64,000 bases of DNA. Source: Adiantum capillus-veneris (taxonomy: Eukaryota; Streptophyta; Polypodiopsida; Polypodiales; Pteridaceae). The notes under the pieces are model-generated. The model searched no databases. It was not told where the DNA came from and worked only from the letters and a program-made list of their open reading frames with translations. Shown piece after piece: positions 47,081 through 59,477 of the stretch. How positions within the stretch are numbered: position 1 is the stretch's first letter; each line of letters begins with the position of its first letter. The position numbers and the translations under genes are program-made. The stretch covers positions 109,453,977 through 109,517,976 of the forward strand of contig CM043949.1 in assembly GCA_014529385.2 (NCBI GenBank). Direction: 5' to 3'.

Positions 47081-50000
47081 TCAATCAACTTCAAATGGTC
47101 CTGACCAGGCTATCTTTAAGTTTGGTTTCTTAGGGCCTAATTTTGATTGATATAAGAGAACCAGATCGCCTTTCTGAAACTCTATGACCTTAATTTGTAT
47201 GTCATGCCAATGTTTCCTTCTTTGTTGAACAATTTCGTGTTCCAGCATAGCCCTCTGTCCCAGCTCATCTAGCTGTGTTATCTCTTCCAGTCTCTTTTTT
47301 AGATTGTGATTGAAATCCAGGCCATGCTCGACGGCCATTCTGAGACTGAGTATGATAAATTCCATTGGTACAATAGCTTCAGTGCCATACACCATTTTAA
47401 ATAGTGCTAACCCGGTAGTGACCTTATAAGTTGTTCTATATGCCCATAGAGCAGTTTGAAGTTTCAAATCCCACTGCTCTGGCTTTTTCAACGCGATCTT
47501 GGTAAGGATAGTCTTGACTGTCCTTTTACTGCTTTTCGCTTGCCCATTGCATCTAGGATAGTAAGGTGTTGATTTCCGATGCTTGACTGAAAGCATGTCC
47601 ATGAGAATATCCATAGTGTCATTTATAAAATGTGTACCTTGGTCTGACACAATCTCCATAGGACATCCATATCGGCATACAATATTCTCAAATAGGAACC
47701 TAGCCGTGGATACTACTATGTTGTCGGGAAAAGCCTTAGCCTCAACCCACTTAGTCACATAGCAAGTAGCCATTAATATATATCTATTCTTTCTGGGAGT
47801 AATCTTTTTGAATGGCCCCATAAAATCCAGAACCCATTTCATGAAAACACCCAGTGGTTGGACTGGTGTTTAAGGAGTCATGTCTGCTGCTATGGGTCTG
47901 CCCATTCTTTGGCATATATCATAGGTTCTGCAAAAGCTTCTCACATCAGATATTAAAGTCTGCCACCATAACCCAGCCTGCAGAATCTTCTTGAAAGTAA
48001 TATCAGTAGAAAAATGTCTACAAGATTCCCCATTATGTGCCTCTGCAATAACTTGCCTTCTTCCCTCCATAGGCACACATCGGCGAAGAATCCCATCAAC
48101 ACCCAATATGTAGAGTGAGCCGCCAATGATAGTGAACTTAAGGATTTTAATAACCAAAGCCTTCTTATGATTCTAAGTCCAATCATCTGGAAACCCTCCC
48201 TTAGACAGGAACTGATATACTTCATACAATTCTGGATCAATTGACTCTTTCGCGTCTAGCTGAAAAAGTCTTGCATCTACTGGCTCGTCTCTTAAAGACT
48301 TCTTAGAGTAGCCTTCTGTACTCTTGGATAAAAAATCAGCACCACAATGGTTTTTGCCAGGTTTATGGAAAATACAAAAATCAAATTCCATGAGGAACAT
48401 CATCCACCGTATCAGTCTGCCTTGAATAATGACTTTATTAATCAGAAATAATAAGGATTGATGATCCACATAGAAATGAAACAACTTGCCCAACAAATAA
48501 TGTCTAGATTTCGTGGCAGTAAAAACCATCCCTCATGCTTCTCTTTCAATAGTTGTATATCCTTGTTCAGCTTGACTGAACCTGCGACGACTGGCAAAGT
48601 ATACTGGATAGTCAGTTCTTCCTTCTGGATGAGCTAGAATTGCTCCCATTGCTGGTCCCGAAGTATCCACATGTACATTGAAAATGACATCCCAATCTGG
48701 TTGTTGAAGAACGGTTTTACTGACGATGGCATTCTTTAATTTCTGAAAACTTTCTTCACATTCAGCAGTCTAGCTGAACTTGCTGGTTTTCTTTGTAAGC
48801 TCATACAATGGCAATGCTTGAGAAGCAAACTTGTGCACAAACCTTCTGTAAAAATTAATATATCCCAGAAAAGAACTTAATTCTGATGCATTCATAGGTG
48901 CCTTGGCCTGTTGAACACACTGGATCTTGTCATTGGCCATTTCTATTCCATCTCTGGACACCACATGTCCCAGTAGCTGTCCTTTCCAGACTAAGAAAAT
49001 ACATTTGAATGGATTTAGACAAATTCGCTTTTCTGACAACGCTTAAAAACCATCTCCAAAAATAGTAAATGTTTTTCCTCTATGGAATATACAGTGAAGT
49101 CATCCATGAATATGGCGAGGAATTGATGAAGAAATTCATTGAAGATTTCCATCATACATCTTTGAAAAGTGGCCGGTGCATTGCAAAAGCCAAATGGCAT
49201 TACCAGATACATAAATGCTCCCCAATCCGTAATAAAAGTGGTCTTTCCCCGATCCTTAGGAGCAATTTTTAAATGTTTATAACCACTATACCCATCCATA
49301 AAGCTATACATCTCATATCCTGCAATTTCATCAAGTAACATATCTGTGAAGGGTAATGGAAATGGGTCCTTGATGGTTTGAGCATTCAGTTTCCTATAAT
49401 CTACAAATACTCTTAGATTCCCATTCTTCTTAGGCACAACCACAATAGGAAACAACCAATCACTACTGGCTACTTCAGTAATGAACCCAGCTTTTAGAAG
49501 GTTGTCAATCTCTTCCTTGACTTTCTTAGCATAATTCGAATTCATTCGATAGCGCTGCAGTCGTACTGGCTTGGCATCGGATTTTAGTGGTATTTGATGT
49601 TGACAGACCTCTGGATCCACTCCTTTGAGATCAGTTGTTCCCATCTGAACACATCTTTATAGTGTTGGAACATATGTCGTGCTTTCTCCTTCATCGTAGG
49701 ATTCAGATGTTTATTAACCTTGATCATTCTAGGGTTTTCTTCAGACCCTAAATTCCATTCCTCTATCTCCTGATCATCTGGAAGCAACCAGTTAGGCCCT
49801 CCACCCTTTCTCTTGGGTGACTCCTCATCATAAACCCAGGACGATTCTCTGAGCTCTGAATTACCATGTTGATTTCCAATAGCTCCTCCAGAGTATGCCG
49901 GTTCTACTGGTGTGTTGAACTCCACTGGTTCTTCTGGCCTTCCAGTTAACCAAACTGGACGTTCTCCTGAATTTAGTTCAGTGAACTGGTCTGGAAATTA

Positions 50001-50500
50001 TTTCTTTTGTTTTTCATCTTTATCTTTGTTTATTAAAACTGCATTGAGATCTATCTCTGTTAATGGAAAAATATTCATAGCTGCTAACATTCTCTCAATC
50101 TTCTTCACCTTGTACTTCTGGCAAAGCTCTTTGGGTCTTAGTTCTTTTCTCCAAGTTCTGGTGTTATTCATCTGAATAAGGATTCTGCTACCGGCCCCTT
50201 CTATTGTCAAAGTCTGATTAGCATAGTCGTGAATAGCCTGTGCCATTTGCATCCATGGGCATCCAAGTAGCATCCCATACGCTCCTTGCACATCCAGTAC
50301 TAGGAATCTGTCTTTGAACTTTTCTTTGCCTACTCGTATCTACATATTCTCTACCATTCCAGTTGCCTGCACCACTCGATGATCTGCCATTTGTACTTTG
50401 AAAGGTGTTGGTTTCAAGTTAGTAATTCCCATCCTTTGCTGAAGATGTACTCCCAAAATGTTTACCCCTGCTCCTCCATCTAGTATGACGCTTGAGAGTG
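47081..50500 (-). pseudogene. gypsy A pol: protease, RT, RNase H, integrase, decayed
   Basis: Domains from high to low coordinates: retropepsin (ILDGGAGVNILG near 50480; LLGCPWMQMAQAIHDYANQT), reverse transcriptase (49644-48770; KNGNLRVFVDYRKLN, MPFGFCNAPATFQR, FMDDFTVYS as the active-site block), RNase H (TATKSRHYLLGKLFHFYVDH, with a stop just upstream near 48530), integrase zinc finger (HNGESCRHF...CRTYDICQ) and integrase core (47842-47081; DFMGPF, VSDQGTHF). At the third catalytic position the element reads NGQAKSSK where plant gypsy integrases have E, a GAA to AAA change. Frameshift near 49030, plus several stops. It cannot be active on its own. Confidence 0.92.
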
Positions 50501-50555
50501 GTTCCCGCTGTTTTCAAACTTTGTAGTCCACCTGAATCATCGGCACTTCATCATC

Positions 50556-52289
50556 TCAGATAGCTGTCAAGTTGACTGCTCTGGCCTCCGCCTCAGCCTT
50601 CATTCGATGCTTGATGAATTTTGTTGCTTCACGTAAAGTTCTTCTAATGACCTCTAACTCCACAGTGAGTTTCTGAATTGTGTCACAAATTTTGACATGA
50701 ATTTCCTCTTTCTCATGATCAGAGTTGTCGTCAGAACTTGAAGAACTGGTAGTATCTTCACAATACCATTCCTTTAGTTCAGTGCTTTCAGCTCCTCTAG
50801 CAGTTCCCAACTCTTCCATCAACCCTTGTACTGCAGCCAACATGGTCTCAGGCATCCCAGGCTTTGACTAATTTGGTTGTGCTGTCTCAGACAACTGGGT
50901 AGGTATCTTATGAATGACCCGGGCATCAGAACTCTCTTACTGCTCTGGCATCTTCTTGGCTAAATCCTCAATGATTTTCGCATCTAGTTCTCCTTGCTCC
51001 TGCCATTCATCAACCACCTTTTCTTTACCCTTGGCCTTCCATACCTCTCTCTACTGAGCCCATTTGCTACTTTCAGGAATGACTGGTTTCGCTGGACTTT
51101 CTGGAATTTCCTCAATCACCAACCCTTTACTTCATGTAACTGCTTGTACAAAAACCGGTTCTTGAACCTTCACCTCTGTATCCGCAGCCTCAGGTGTTTC
51201 TGGGCACTGAGCCTCGAAATGCCCTTACTTAACCACATGTATAGCAATTCAGGCTTCGATTCTGAAAATTACCACGACCTCAGCCCCGGCTGGTACCCTC
51301 TTGGTATCTACTGCGCCCTGCACCAGTACCACTTACACCTGGTTTCTCTTCTTGAGAAGCACTGGTAGTTTCCACTCTTACTGGTTCAACATTGGTGAAT
51401 GCCACTATTGACAAATCTTTTCCCTTCTTAAAATGATGAATTTGAATATCACAGTTGTTCCATAGATGGCCATAGGCTTTGCAATAAGTGCACTGTGGGC
51501 ATTCGTTTGAAACATGGTGTTTAGATTTACACTTTGAACACCAGGTTTCCATTCTTCTTACCGGCTGTCTGGTCTGGCTAGTTTCAGCAATTTGCCGGGC
51601 CATCTCTTCAATCTTCCTAGACCAAGATCCTTTCTTAATCTTGTCTTTGGTTCTTTCATTTGAGCTACTTCCAGAAATATTGGAGGCTCCACTGAACTTC
51701 GAATCTTCAGTAGAAGTATTGCTACTACTGGACCTCCTCTTCTTATGACTCTTTTCCTTCTTAGCTTGTTGTTCTAACTTCAGGGCTCGTTGCACCAAAT
51801 CATTGAATTTCTTGGTTGGTGCCAGCACCTCCTATTCCCTAAGTTTCTTATTGAGAAAACCATTTAAAAACCATGCTCGCAGCCGCTTTTCGGATGGTGG
51901 TTTCTGCAGTTGTCTAGTTAGTTCCTTGATTTTCTCAACATAGCTTCTAACTGACAATTTTTTGTGCCTTATCTTATCCATCTCACAGAGTATATCCTCA
52001 TCCCCTCTGCTGTCTGAATATTCCAGTCAAAAAGCTTTAAGCAGTTTATTATATGATCTGAGTTGACGAGTCGGGTAATGGTGTACCATTTCCTTGCTGC
52101 CTCCTTTAATGTTTGCGGAAAGTATTCACCCCAGTCATCTTCATCAATATTTTTTAACTCATCATACCGCTCAAAGGCTTGGATATGAACATCCGGGTCA
52201 TCCTTCTTTCCCCCTTTGAACATGGGAAAATAAATTTTCAATGAAGATGTGTAATCATGTCTATCAGCCTCATTTCTTCCTCTTCTCAC
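50556..52289 (-). pseudogene. gypsy A gag, decayed
   Basis: The start (52289-51969) carries the retrotransposon gag fold: YFPMFKGGKKDDPDVHIQAF and YFPQTLKEAARKWY. 51828-51280 has a basic, S-rich linker, then two zinc-knuckle-like units: CSKCKSKHHVSNECPQC and CTYCKAYGHLWNNC (a standard C-x2-C-x4-H-x4-C). 50855-50556 is an acidic, helical link to the protease (SSSSDDNSDHEKEEIHVKI). Frames differ between the pieces, so there are at least two frameshifts, plus stops. Gag would form the particle and bind RNA. Confidence 0.85.
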
Positions 52290-52739
52290 CTTAGGAACCT
52301 GACTCCGTTTGAAAGCTTTCTTATAATGGCATGTGTTTGCATTTCAATTAATTTCTGCTTACATCTCAGGTGTTATTTCCTCCTTGCTTTTCTACTGGAC
52401 CTATGACGACTTCCTTTAGCTTCCTTTGTCTCCCTGTGTGGTCCGAGAACTCTTGGCCTTGAGTTCCTCCCTTTTAGCCCTGCGTCTTCTGGACTGAAGA
52501 GAATGACGAGAGTCCTGTGCCTCATCAGCATGACTGTGCTTCTCTTGAGCCTCAGTGTTAGTTACTTATTCATCCTTGGGATCAGAGTCTCTTTCTGACT
52601 CCTCAGGGATAGGGTCAACGTGATAGGATGGTTTCCGGCCATGACTGGTTTGGGTGCCATTACTGCAGCTGAAAACCCAAACTGGGAGAGGAGTCTGCTG
52701 GTCAACGAGCAACAGCTCTAGCCACCGTGATTGCCAAAA

Positions 52740-53116
52740 TGGAATTGGAGCTGATCTCTTTAGATAGCTTATTCCAGTGTTATAGTTTACAGCTATTGGT
52801 CTTCCATTAGTTCAATCAGTAGAACTAGAGAAAAAGATAGAAACTGAACTGCAACAGTTACATGAATTGGAATACATCTGCTAAGAAAGAGACAAGCTGA
52901 ATGACTGGAATTAGTGTTTAGATTCAATTCACATTCAGATTCAGAAGGAATGGATACAAAGTATATCTGGCTGAAGTATACTCGACTACTGTATTAGGAA
53001 TTACAGAGTAAGAGTACAAGTGAGGATAATGTAGCTTGGGAACAGCTTCAGGACTATAACCACACACCAAGAGTAAGAAGTCAAAAGATAAAACAGCCCA
53101 AAAGTACAGCCAACTC
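52740..53116 (-). repeat. 5' LTR of gypsy A, part 1 (interrupted)
   Basis: Starts TGGAATTGGAGCTGATCTC like the other LTRs of this family and is collinear with 42450-42742, with about 86 bp extra (TTCAATTCACATTCAGATTC...). Ends at AACTC, the target-site duplication of the copia insertion. The 20 bp at 58655-58674 (AATTACAATGTAATGGGTCT) continue it. Confidence 0.9.
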
Positions 53117-53308
53117 TGAAGGAGTACGAGCGGAAGTGCGACGCGAGAGAGAGTATGAGAAGAAGAGCACGACGATATGGTGAACTCGCTCTACTGTAAT
53201 GTGTAGAGCATAGTGAGTTCTTATTAGGTATTTACAAAATAATATGTGTACATACCTGGCGGCCCGCCCACTTACCTGGGCGACCACATTGGGCTTTATA
53301 CCCCAACA
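53117..53308 (-). repeat. 3' LTR of the copia element, with adjacent PPT
   Basis: In element orientation TGTTGGGGTATAAAGCCC ... CGTACTCCTTCA, with TG...CA ends. The polypurine tract AAGTGGGAGGT (53309-53319 on the opposite strand) lies directly upstream, as needed for plus-strand priming. Confidence 0.97.
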
Positions 53309-53397
53309 ACCTCCCACTTAAATTCCAATGTGGTACTTTAAGTGTGAGAGAAGCTACTATACAAGCTAATATACAAGAGATGTAGAGAAGTGATGTA

Positions 53398-56300
53398 CTA
53401 CCCTACACCTAACTGCTTGCGAAAATGCGCAAAGCTCTCTGAGGGAAGTCCTTTTGTAAGTAGATCAACAGGATTTTCTGTGGTGTGAACTTTGACAAGC
53501 TGAAGTTGCTTATTCTCGAGCATTTCCCTGATGAAATGATACTTCACATCCACATGCTTTGTCTTTGAGTGATAAACTGGATTGTGAGCCAATTGTATAG
53601 CACTTTGACTATCACAATATAACACAGGCATCTCTTCTTTGATTCCCAAATCTATTACTAGTCGATTAAGACAAATTGATTCTTTGCATGCCTCTGATGC
53701 TGCAACATATTCAGCCTCTGTAGTAGACTGAGTAACACAATCTTGTAATCTAGAACGCCATGATACTGCTCCACCAGCCAATGTAAATACATACCCTGAC
53801 GTAGACCTTCGGTTGTCTAAGTCACCTGCATAATCTGAGTCTGTAAAACCCTGTACACTTAGCTCCTGACTCCCATAGCATATACGCATACTCTTTGTAG
53901 CTTTCAGGTATCTCAATATTCCTTTCACTGCCTCCCAATGTTTCTTATCTGGGTTTGACATGTATCGACTTACTACTCCCACTGCAAATGCAATGTCTGG
54001 GCGAGTAGCAATCATTGCATACATCAAACTACCCACTGCAGACCCATATGGAATCTTATCCATTTCTTCCTGTTCTTCCTCAGACACGGGACAATCTTGT
54101 TTGCTAAGTTTCACATATGGTGGCAATGGAACACTCAATGCCTTTCCCTTCTCCATATTGAAACGTTGCAAAACCTTGTCAATATACTCTGTTTGAGATA
54201 ACCAAATCAACTTCTTTGATCTGTCTCTCTCAATGCGCATACCAAGTATATGACTTGCCTCACCCATCTCTTTCATGTCAAACGATTTTGCCATCTTTGA
54301 CTTCAAAGCTGAAATTTCTTCCAAGTGCTTGCCAGCAATCAACATGTCATCCACATACAAAATAAGGATCAACCAACTACCATCCTTAGCCTTCTTTGTA
54401 TATAGACAGTGATCGAACTCACTACGTTTGTAGCCTTGAGAAAGCATAAACTTGTGGAATTTATGGTACCATGCCCTCGGTGATTGTTTTAAGCCATAAA
54501 GACTCTTTAACAACTGGCATACCCAATCTTCCTTGCCTTTCTCAACAAACCCTTCTGGCTGCTGCATGTAAATTTCCACATCTAAATCACCATGCAAGAA
54601 CGCTGTCTTGACATCCATTTGGTGCAACACCAAATCTAATATGGCAACCAATGCAAGAAAGCATCTCAATGTAGTCATCTTGACCACCGGAGAGAAGACT
54701 TCATCAAAGCCAATTCCTTGTTCTTGCTTAAAGCCCTTGGCAACAAGCCTTGCTTTGTACTTTGGCTGACTATCATGAGCGGTGATCTTATACCTGTAAA
54801 CCCATTTACAAGGTAGAGCCTTTTTGCCCTGTGGTAATTTAACTAGCTTCCATGTCTTGTTTTTATGCAGAGCTGTCATCTCTGACTGCATGGCCAATTG
54901 CCAATTCCCGGAGTCCTTCATTTGCACTGCTTCCTTGTAACATGAAGGCTCATTGCAATCAGTCAACATGACATAGTTCATAGATAGAACAAAGCTATCA
55001 GGAGGTCGCGTGACACGTCCAGATCTACGCACAATAGGTGGCTCAGGCTCATCCACAACCTGTGGTTCCACTCTATCCTGTCCTTGCTCCTCTTGAGCCC
55101 TGACATTTTGTCTTGCACGTGCAGGTCCATCTTCTTGGAAGACAACTCTTCTAATCTCCTCAACCCTCTCTGGTTTAGAATGATATTTGGATTCATTAAA
55201 GTGAACATCATTGCTGCGGACAACCTTTCTGGATTCGGGATCCCAAAGTCTGTACCCCATCTCACCAGAATTACCATAGCCTAGAAAGATGCACTTTCTA
55301 CTCTTTGGCTCAAGTTTGTTCCTAAATTCCTTTGGAACATGAGTATATGCCTCACAGCCAAAGACTCTGAGATGCTTGTATGAGGGCATTTTGCCTGACC
55401 ATACCATCTCTGGCACTGAATCCTTCTGCAAAACCTTGATAGGAGATCTATTTACAAGATGAACAGCTGTTGATATAGCTTCAACCCAAAACCCATTTGG
55501 CAGCTGTGCATTAGACAACATACTTCTGACCTTCTCTTGTATGGTCCTATTCATCCTCTCAGCAACACCATTTTGAGGAGGATTGTAAGGAGCAGTAAGT
55601 TCACGTTTTATACCTTTTGACTCACAAAAGTCCTGAAAGGCCTTTGAAACATACTCTCCACCATTGTCAGTGCATAAGCATTTAAGCTTCACAAGTGTCA
55701 CAAACGTTTTGAAAACACTAAATGCTTCATCCTTGTGCTTGAGAAAGTAAACCCATACTTTCCTCGAGTAATCATCTATAAATGTCATAAAGTAAGAAGC
55801 TCCCCCTAGAGATAGGTTAGGCATAGGTCCACACAAATCACTATGAACAAGTGCCAACTGTGTATCTCTTCTACTGCTTCTATGCTTATGTGGCTGCTGT
55901 GTTTGCTTACCATACAGACAATGTTCACAGAATTCAAAATCATTAAATGAAAAGCCAGGCAAATAACCAGAACGAGACAAGATTTCCATTCCCTTCTTGG
56001 ACATATGTCCTAACCGGCTATGCCACAAAGAAAAGTTCGGCTGCTCGGTTACATTGATTACATTTTTAGAGACATTTGATACATAAATCATGTAAAGTCC
56101 TCCAGACTTTACTCCGTGTGCTACTGTCATGGAACCCTTGGATATCTTCCACATGTTCTCTCCAAAAGTGGTGACATAGCCAGCATCATCAAGTAAACCT
56201 GTGCTGATCAAGCTCTTTGTAATTGCGGGAACATGTCTCACATTCTTCAGCGTGAAAGAAGAGCCATTCTGAAACTTCAATTGAACATCTCCAACACCTA

Positions 56301-57360
56301 AGATCTCACATGTCTACCCATTGCCTAGCCGAACATGATCTTTAGTGGTCTCATAAGAGGTAAACCACTCCTTGTTTGGAGACACATGAAGTGATGCCCC
56401 TGAGTCTATAATCCAGTCACTCAGTGCATTTCCATCAGATGCTGTAAGAAGAGCTGAGTCCATTGTATTCTTCAAGAAGTAGATGTCTCCTGACACTAGA
56501 TTGTCATCCTCTGCAACAGTGTTTGTCACATTTATTTCTTGAATCTTCACTGAGGACTTGTTCTTCTCACCGTGGTCTTCAACTTTCTCTTTTCCTTTTT
56601 CTGCTTTCCATTCTCTGCAGTCTCTTTTCATGTGACCCTTCTTGCCACAATGGTAGCATTCTATGTCACTCTTGCCTTTAGCACTGAGGGACTTGCTACG
56701 AGACTGATTCCTCTTTCCACCTTTGTACTTTTCTTTGGTCCTTCCCCTGACAACTAAGGTTGTTCCTTTGCCTTTGTCCATTGTCTTTCTATTGGTTTCT
56801 TCAGTAAGCAGACTTCCTTCTACACCTGCTATGTTCAAACCATCTGGAGGTGCAGAATTACTCAAAGCTGTGCGAAAAGTGTCCCAACTTTTCGGCAATG
56901 TGATCAACAGGAACATAGCTCTAACAGGTTCATCAAACTTGACACCTTGAGCTGACAACTGGCTGTAGATTGTGTTGAATTCATTCAGATGATTGGACAT
57001 AGGTGTCCCTTCTTTCATCTTCAAGTCAACAAGCTTCTTAAGCCAGTATACCTGTGAAGCTGCACTCTGCTTCTCATAAAGATCACTTAGCTTTAACCAT
57101 GCTTGATAAGCCGACATCTCGTCTGCTACATTGAAGTAAACGCTTTCTGCCAAAGTCAGCATAATGGTAGAAAGTGCCAATTCATCCATTTCGCTCCATT
57201 CATCTTCGTCCATATCTTCTCGTTTTATCCCTTTGAGCTTTATAGGTTTTATCTGCTTCTTTTGTACCAACACGTGCCAAATCTGCTTCTTCCACAATGG
57301 GAAATTGGTTCCATCCAGCTTCTTGATATTGTAAAGAGCAGTGTCCTGTGATCCAGCCAT
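53398..57360 (-). pseudogene. copia gag-pol polyprotein, one in-frame amber stop
   Basis: ATG at 57360 opens MAGSQDTALYNIKKLDGTNF, one frame of 1320 codons to TAG at 53400-53398. Gag (UBN2 type) with zinc knuckle CYHCGKKGHMKRDC, protease WIIDSGASLHVS, then a single TAG at 56316-56314 after RLGNG, GAG-pre-integrase (WHSRLGHM...CEHCLYGK), integrase (HSDLCGP, TDNGGEY, NGVAERMN; a few residues seem to be missing before CLCTDNGG), reverse transcriptase (KTAFLHGDL, ILYVDDMLIAG) and RNase H (TDSDYAG, STTEAEY, YCDSQSA, TKHVDVKYH). No frameshift. The amber sits just past the protease, where the family normally has a sense codon, so a point mutation is the simplest reading. Without readthrough only gag-protease (348 residues) would be made. 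Confidence 0.95.
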
Positions 57361-58443
57361 AGCTACGCTTCACAGTGGTTTACTTTCCTGGGAAAAATTT
57401 GGTAGAGTTTCCCCTGTAAACTGACCTCTGAACCAATATCAACCTGTCAAATGAACCAAGAAAGCTTCAGATTCTGTATAAATTTTGGCAGAGTCTCCTT
57501 TGTAAAATGGCTCTGGTGTACTCAAAAACAGACCAAAAAATAGCTCAAAAAACACTGTCTCTCTGACACTGTAAGCTACGGGTAAACTTGTCCTGCACCT
57601 GTACTGTCTCTCACTGTCCTGTCACTGTCCTGTAAGCATAGACTGCGACAATGCCTCAACGGCAGTAAAGCAAAGATGCAATCCCAACTGTCTAACTCAC
57701 AGTCAATACATCCTAGCTACCTATCTAAGGGTGCTCGAGGGATCACTCCAAGACCTGTATCACCGAAAGGATCTCAACATTCGAGAATCCCCCAGCTCAA
57801 TAAAACCTCACTCGACCCTCAACAAAGGCTGCAGTAAATCTGACAGTACATAGACTTCCCACAAAATCATACATCCACAAATTTCCCACTGTATGATGTA
57901 ACCGCTGCGGCGGTTGTTTGCTGCGTGACTCACAGCCAGCAAACCCTCAACAGACATACATCATCTCTGACAATACATCCCATGTGGAAGTACTTGCAAT
58001 GTAAGGATGAAATCTGGAATATCAAGCAGCAAACACAAGCTACATGATGAACTAGTGGATGTCGCCTACAGTCTGTGTGTAGATGCGCCCGTGTCGTATG
58101 TGACACGCCTCCAAGAACTGTGAGCCGTCCTTCGATGTGTAGACAGCCACAAATCAACACTCTGGGAGTGTCGATATCCTCAGCACCTGCAGTCGTAGGC
58201 CGAAAATCCCAAATTTGCAAAGTCGGATCTGCACCCGCTGAGACCACGTAGTCGAAAATGGGCTACGCAGAACTTTGTCAAAGCCGAACGGTGGCCGAGA
58301 TGACCTCAGAATGAAATTCTGACAACACCAAGCCCTACTGCCTTCCCACAAGATTTGGGGCCGTGTCTTTGCCTGTTGAATTTCACTCCAATCTGAGCTG
58401 GTGACTCTAGCCTCCTGCAGTGCTGCCCCGAGCCTCGATCTGA
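57361..58443 (-). other. Long copia leader with a WD-repeat-like stretch
   Basis: About 1.08 kb between PBS and gag start. It is mostly non-coding, but minus-strand 58250-58190 reads FDYVVSAGADPTLQIWDFRP, which matches the end of a WD40 repeat, and the same frame just upstream has ATVRL then a stop, like the end of a preceding repeat. It could be a captured host-gene fragment or chance. Confidence 0.45.
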
Positions 58444-58455
58444 GCTCTGATACTA
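58444..58455 (-). other. copia primer-binding site (initiator-Met tRNA)
   Basis: In element orientation TAGTATCAGAGC, two bases after the 5' LTR. One mismatch to TGGTATCAGAGC, the usual plant copia PBS. Confidence 0.85.
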
Positions 58456-58457
58456 GT

Positions 58458-58649
58458 TGAAGGAGTACGAGCGGAAGTGCGACGCGAGAGAGAGTGCGAG
58501 AAGAAGAGCACGACGATATGGTGAACTCGATCTACTGTAATGTGTAGAGCATAGTGAGTTCTTATTAGGTTTTTACAAAAGAATATGTGTACATACCTGG
58601 TGGCTCGCCCACTTACCTGGGCGACCACATTGGGCTTTATACCCCAACA
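58458..58649 (-). repeat. 5' LTR of the copia element
   Basis: 192 bp, same ends as the 3' LTR. Differs from it at about 7 positions (for example GTGC against GTAT near its end, and TTTTTAC against TATTTAC). Confidence 0.97.
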
Positions 58650-58674
58650 AACTCAATTACAATGTAATGGGTCT

Positions 58675-59477
58675 TGGAATTGGAGCTGATCTCTTGAGAC
58701 AGCTAATTCCAGTTTTGGAAGATTTCAGCTATTAGTGTGGAAAGATTTCAGACAGCAGACTGGACAGGAATCAGAGACTAGACTGGAATGTGGATACTGA
58801 AATAAGAATCAGACTTATGCACTGGAAATAAGGTTCAGATTCAGATTCAGATTCAGAAGACTGGACGAGAAGTAAGTATAACTGAAATATATGCCATGAT
58901 TGGGATTACAGATCAAGATTACAGCGAATATGATTTACAGAGAGAAAGTACAGCCGACAATACTGCCAATGATTCTCAAGTACAAGTATAGCCAAGGCGT
59001 TAACCCAAATGATAATAATTGCCAACCCGATTACAATGTAATGGGCCCTATTTATACACTTCGGGTTTACTATAGTAATTACCATAGTAATTACTAAGTA
59101 ATTCACTGCCTATCTTCTAAGAAAACATTCCCACAAAGTGAACTATCCAGCCGTCTACATCCTTCCCTTCTTTCTTGAATTTTGGCAAGATTCCAAAATT
59201 TCTGAAAAATTCCCTTGTCTGATTCTAATGTGAGACTGAAAAATCCATCGTCCGGTTCTGATGTTGGGATTCTGGCTTGACCACTGATAGAATGGCCATA
59301 CAAAGATTGCGAGTAGGCAGTTGAAAAGGCCAAGGATTGCAAGAGGCAGCTGAAAAGGCCAAGGTGGAGCTCTCACCAGGCCAAGGTGGAGCTGTCATCA
59401 GTCCAAGGTAGAGCTGTTATCTCCACCTGCCTGCTGAGGAGAAAAGTCACCACTGAATTCTGAGATGGAACTACCCA
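58675..59477 (-). repeat. 3' LTR of a second gypsy copy (B)
   Basis: 803 bp with the same ends as LTR A (TGGAATTGGAGC ... GGAACTACCCA in plus orientation) but well diverged inside. It contains a CAGATTCAGATTCAGATTCAG run and a duplicated AAAGGCCAAGG..GGAGCT phrase near 59340-59400. It starts inside the interrupted LTR of element A. Confidence 0.85.

Larger units (their letters stand above)
53117..58649 (-). mobile_element. Complete Ty1/copia (Tnt1-like) retrotransposon
   Basis: 5533 bp with 192-bp LTRs at both ends, flanked by the 5-bp direct repeat AACTC (53112-53116 and 58650-58654). PBS, PPT and one long gag-pol frame are all present. The two LTRs differ at about 7 of 192 positions by eye (about 96 percent identity), so it is a fairly recent insertion, younger than the gypsy LTR it sits in. 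RT and RNase H resemble Tnt1 1-94-type elements. Confidence 0.97.
42450..58674 (-). mobile_element. Ty3/gypsy retrotransposon A, split by a nested copia element
   Basis: Minus-strand LTR element: 3' LTR 42450-43174, extra 3' ORF 43183-46492, pol 47081-50500, gag 50556-52289, 5' LTR 52740-53116 continuing at 58655-58674. A copia element (53117-58649) lies inside the 5' LTR. Removing it and one AACTC restores the LTR reading CAGCCAACTCAATTACAATG. The remaining upstream part of the 5' LTR is not seen because a second gypsy LTR begins at 58675. The long extra ORF between integrase and 3' LTR and the multi-kilobase layout recall Athila/Tat-type elements, but the clade is not proven. Confidence 0.9.

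Noticed and set aside
53960-57351. Plus-strand frames across the copia polyprotein
   Set aside because: Shadows of the real minus-strand gag-pol gene.
57930-58351. Two overlapping frames in the copia leader as independent genes
   Set aside because: No start context or conserved length; only a short WD-like stretch is notable and is reported as such.
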